Shown here: piece after piece, positions 62,008 through 64,000 of the stretch | Numbering within the stretch: position 1 is the stretch's first letter | Layout: each line of letters begins with the position of its first letter | Origin: Candidatus Edwardsbacteria bacterium RifOxyA12_full_54_48 | Lineage (GTDB): Bacteria; Edwardsbacteria; AC1; EtOH8 | DNA: 64,000 nt | Assembly: GCA_001777915.1 (NCBI GenBank) | Contig: MFFN01000008.1 | Coordinates: 62,001 to 126,000 of the forward strand | Reading direction: 5' to 3' | Notes under the pieces: model-generated | The model's input: only the letters and a program-made list of their open reading frames with translations | The model's database searches: none | Told to the model about the DNA's origin: nothing | Program-made: the position numbers and the translations under genes

Positions 62008-62967
62008 ATGAAGATCAGATATCCCCGAGAGATATTTTTCCTGCTTCTGGCGGTCTTGTTTTTGCCGGGCAGCGCCTACAGTCAGAAGGTGGGCTACCTG
62101 GATTCCAAGGCCGTGTTCGCCCAGTACCGGGGTGCCGCCGACGTTCGGCAGGAGATGAACCGGGTCATAGAAGGCTGGAACAAGGAGATCTCGGCCAAAC
62201 GCAAGATGGTAGATTCTCTGGATAAAAGCTTGGAGCTGACGGACCTGGTGATCAGCAGCGAGCGGCGCAAAGCCAAAAAAGAGGAGATAGCCCTCAGGAA
62301 ACAGGAGCTGGAGGCCTTTGTAAAAGAGATCTTCGATCCGGGCGGAAAGGCCGACCAGAAGAACCGTGAGCTGTCCAAGCCCATGGCCGAGAAGATAGGG
62401 AATGTGGTCAAGCGGGTGGCCCTGGACAATAACCTGCTGATGGTGCTGGATTCATCGTCGGGACTGGTGGTCTATGCCTCCAAGGAACTGGATATCACCG
62501 AGCAGGTGCTGGAGGAGCTGGCCAAGGAGGAGGGAACGGCCGTCAAGGTTCTGCCCAGCATCGCCCTGTTTCCCGTCTGGGAGCTGGACGCCGAGGCCAT
62601 CAAGAGGAAGTTCGGCAAGCAGGCTCAGGAGTTTATCTTCACTGCGCTGGAGAGGGGGCAGAAACTGAAGCCGGTGGCCAAGAAACAGGTTGAGGATATC
62701 GTAAAGGACAAGGGGCTCTCCAAGTCCGAGGTCAAGGAGGCCCGCGGCCTGGAGATGGCCAAGATACTCGATGCCAGCTATATGACCCTGGGGCAGATCA
62801 CCCAGAACCTGGCCAACAATCAGATAACCATCACCATCAAGGTATACAACGTGGAGCGCGACCAGATGATAGCCGAGGAGAGCGAAAAGGTAGACGGCGA
62901 GGGCGAGCTGGTGATGGGCTGTGAAAGCCTGGCGGAAAAAATCAGCCAGAGGATATCCCAGCAATGA
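62008..62967 (+). CDS. OmpH/Skp-like chaperone fused to an LpoB/CsgG-like domain
   Basis: 319 residues from ATG 62008 (AGGGAGAGG is better spaced for it than for TTG 62002). Signal peptide to about AYSQK; residues 25-165 are a Skp/OmpH domain with a long coiled coil (GYLDSKAVFAQYRGAADVRQEMNR, NLLMVLDSSSGLVVYAS). Residues about 180-319 form an alpha/beta domain like LpoB/CsgG/TolB-N (IALFPVWELD, GLEMAKILDASYMTLGQITQNLANNQITITIKVYNVERDQMIAEE). Ordinary Skp is about 160 residues. The stop overlaps lpxD by ATGA. Confidence 0.82.
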   Translation: MKIRYPREIFFLLLAVLFLPGSAYSQKVGYLDSKAVFAQYRGAADVRQEMNRVIEGWNKEISAKRKMVDSLDKSLELTDLVISSERRKAKKEEIALRKQELEAFVKEIFDPGGKADQKNRELSKPMAEKIGNVVKRVALDNNLLMVLDSSSGLVVYASKELDITEQVLEELAKEEGTAVKVLPSIALFPVWELDAEAIKRKFGKQAQEFIFTALERGQKLKPVAKKQVEDIVKDKGLSKSEVKEARGLEMAKILDASYMTLGQITQNLANNQITITIKVYNVERDQMIAEESEKVDGEGELVMGCESLAEKISQRISQQ

Positions 62968-64000
62968 ACGGATACCAAGCCAGCCTGCTGGCCAGGGAAT
63001 GCGGGGGACAGCTGCAGGGTCCGGATGTGGAACTGACCGGCTTGGCGGGCCTGAAGGAGGCCCAGCCCGGCCAGCTCAGCTTTTTGGCCAATCCCAGTTA
63101 TGCCGAATATCTGGGATCCACCAGGGCTTCCTGCATCATCGTCCCCCAAAATGTTGCGGCCCAGGGACGGACCCTGATAATTTCCGACAACCCATACTTA
63201 AGCTTCGCCAAGGCCGTGACCTTTTTTTACAATGCCGTCAAAATAAAGCCCCGTCCGGGCATCCACTCTGCCGCGATCGTCGATCCCACGGCTCACATAG
63301 ACAAGAGTGCCACCATCGGGGCTTATGTGGTCATCGAGGCCGGGGCCAGAATAGGAGCCAATACGGTGATCATGCCCCTGTGCTATATCGGCCGGGAAAC
63401 AATGGTGGGGGATGATTGCCTGATCTATCCCCAGGTTTCCATACGGGAGGGCTGCCGGATAGGCAACCGTATCATCATGCACGGCGGGGTGGTGGTGGGT
63501 GCGGACGGCTTCGGCTACGCCAAGGACGGAGATAGATATTTCAAGATCCCCCAGGTGGGCAATGTCATTCTGGAGGACGACGTGGAGGTGGGGGCCAACA
63601 CCGCCATCGACCGGGGGGCCCTGGGGCCCACCATTGTCAAACAGGGGACCAAGATAGACAATCTGGTGCAGATCGCCCACAATGTTCATATCGGAAAAGA
63701 CGGAGTTGTTGCCGGACAGTCTGGGGTGGCCGGCTCAACCTTCATCGGCGACCGGGTGGTGATGGGGGGGCAGGTCGGCATCATCGGACACCTGAAGATA
63801 GGCGATGACGTTACTTTTGGCGCCCAGTCCGGGGTCCTCAAATCCATCCCCAGCAAGACCGTGGCTTCCGGTTATCCGGCCAAAAAGCATACCGAGGCCC
63901 GCCGCCGGGAGGCCAGTGTGGCCCTGCTGCCGAATTACATCAAAAAGATAAACGCCATGGAAAAAAGAATAGTTGAGCTGGAGAAGAGGCTGAAAGATAA
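62964..64000 (+). CDS. lpxD: UDP-3-O-acylglucosamine N-acyltransferase (3' end outside window)
   Basis: 345 codons are visible with no stop, so the gene runs past base 64000. It performs the third step of lipid A synthesis. N-terminal LpxD domain, then hexapeptide repeats forming a left-handed beta helix (HIDKSATIGAYVVIEAGARIG), GGVVVGADGFGYAKDG, and the catalytic His region QIAHNVHIGKDGVVAGQSGVAGS. The C-terminal helix (MEKRIVELEKRLKD) means the end is close. Confirms an LPS-type outer membrane. Confidence 0.96.
   Translation, partial: MNGYQASLLARECGGQLQGPDVELTGLAGLKEAQPGQLSFLANPSYAEYLGSTRASCIIVPQNVAAQGRTLIISDNPYLSFAKAVTFFYNAVKIKPRPGIHSAAIVDPTAHIDKSATIGAYVVIEAGARIGANTVIMPLCYIGRETMVGDDCLIYPQVSIREGCRIGNRIIMHGGVVVGADGFGYAKDGDRYFKIPQVGNVILEDDVEVGANTAIDRGALGPTIVKQGTKIDNLVQIAHNVHIGKDGVVAGQSGVAGSTFIGDRVVMGGQVGIIGHLKIGDDVTFGAQSGVLKSIPSKTVASGYPAKKHTEARRREASVALLPNYIKKINAMEKRIVELEKRLKD

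Noticed and set aside
1-64000. tRNA or rRNA genes
   Set aside because: No T-loop-like GGTTCGAATCC stretch in a cloverleaf context and no conserved rRNA segment was found by eye in any gap; a covariance-model scan would settle this.

Overview
The window reads as chromosomal DNA from an uncultured, GC-rich, LPS-bearing diderm bacterium, probably in or near the FCB group. The evidence is a BamA-Skp-LpxD envelope locus at the right end, several outer-membrane beta-barrels, a secreted protein with a Por-type (T9SS) C-terminal sorting domain, and numerous lipoprotein signals. I cannot name the lineage from sequence alone. No rRNA, tRNA, CRISPR array, prophage or plasmid replication gene was seen. 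Every gene I accept is on the + strand; the many long minus-strand frames are GC-rich shadows.

Layout. 1-7950: a 5'-truncated SpoIID/LytB lipoprotein, a repeat-filled gap, then an ExeA-like ATPase, a PHP phosphoesterase, an archaeal-type phosphoglycerate mutase, an outer-membrane barrel, an M48 lipoprotein protease and an amidohydrolase. 7951-15102: an IS200/RAYT-like transposase, a small unknown ORF, purH, a HEAT-repeat protein, guaA and a TPR protein. 15121-21838: an acyl-phosphate cluster with two butyrate kinases and two phosphate butyryltransferases, interleaved with a STAS-like protein, a PEGA/TonB protein and a PAS-GGDEF diguanylate cyclase. 22061-29272: rpiB, a thioredoxin-like protein, a truncated glyA 5' end, hicBA, intact glyA, dCMP deaminase, folK, a deoxynucleoside kinase, dapA, queH and nikR. 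29290-33808: a nickel-uptake operon (outer-membrane barrel, ZnuA-like lipoprotein, NikMN, NikQ, NikO) behind a strong promoter that overlaps a NikR-type palindrome and ending in a classic terminator. 33813-40720: queA and tgt, then a histidine phosphatase, TPR protein and CopA operon. 41439-51383: accessory and surface genes (esterase, T9SS cargo, CsgG/LpoB-like protein, an AT-rich LVIVD lipoprotein and its neighbour, MATE pump, barrel, GNAT) separated by repeats. 51894-64000: mfd, mcsA-mcsB-clpC, bamA, an OmpH/Skp fusion, and lpxD running off the end.

How the genes work together. Ptb plus Buk would make ATP from acyl-CoA by way of acyl-phosphate. NikR with NikMNQO is a self-contained nickel import and control unit. 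QueH, QueA and Tgt are three steps of queuosine tRNA modification. McsA-McsB-ClpC is the protein-arginine-phosphorylation and degradation system best known from Firmicutes, here in an LPS-type diderm with no ctsR in view. BamA, the Skp-like fusion and LpxD build the outer membrane.

The most unusual structure is not a gene. At three places (spoIID 3' end, glyA 5' end, copA 3' end) a short insert of about 0.5-0.75 kb is bounded by two copies of the adjacent gene's end. The displaced copy is a diverged but protein-like remnant that keeps the native terminator or ribosome-binding site, while the working gene is joined to the insert. The intergenic DNA is also packed with several families of short palindromes, some nested in one another and one composite lying in frame inside a coding sequence.
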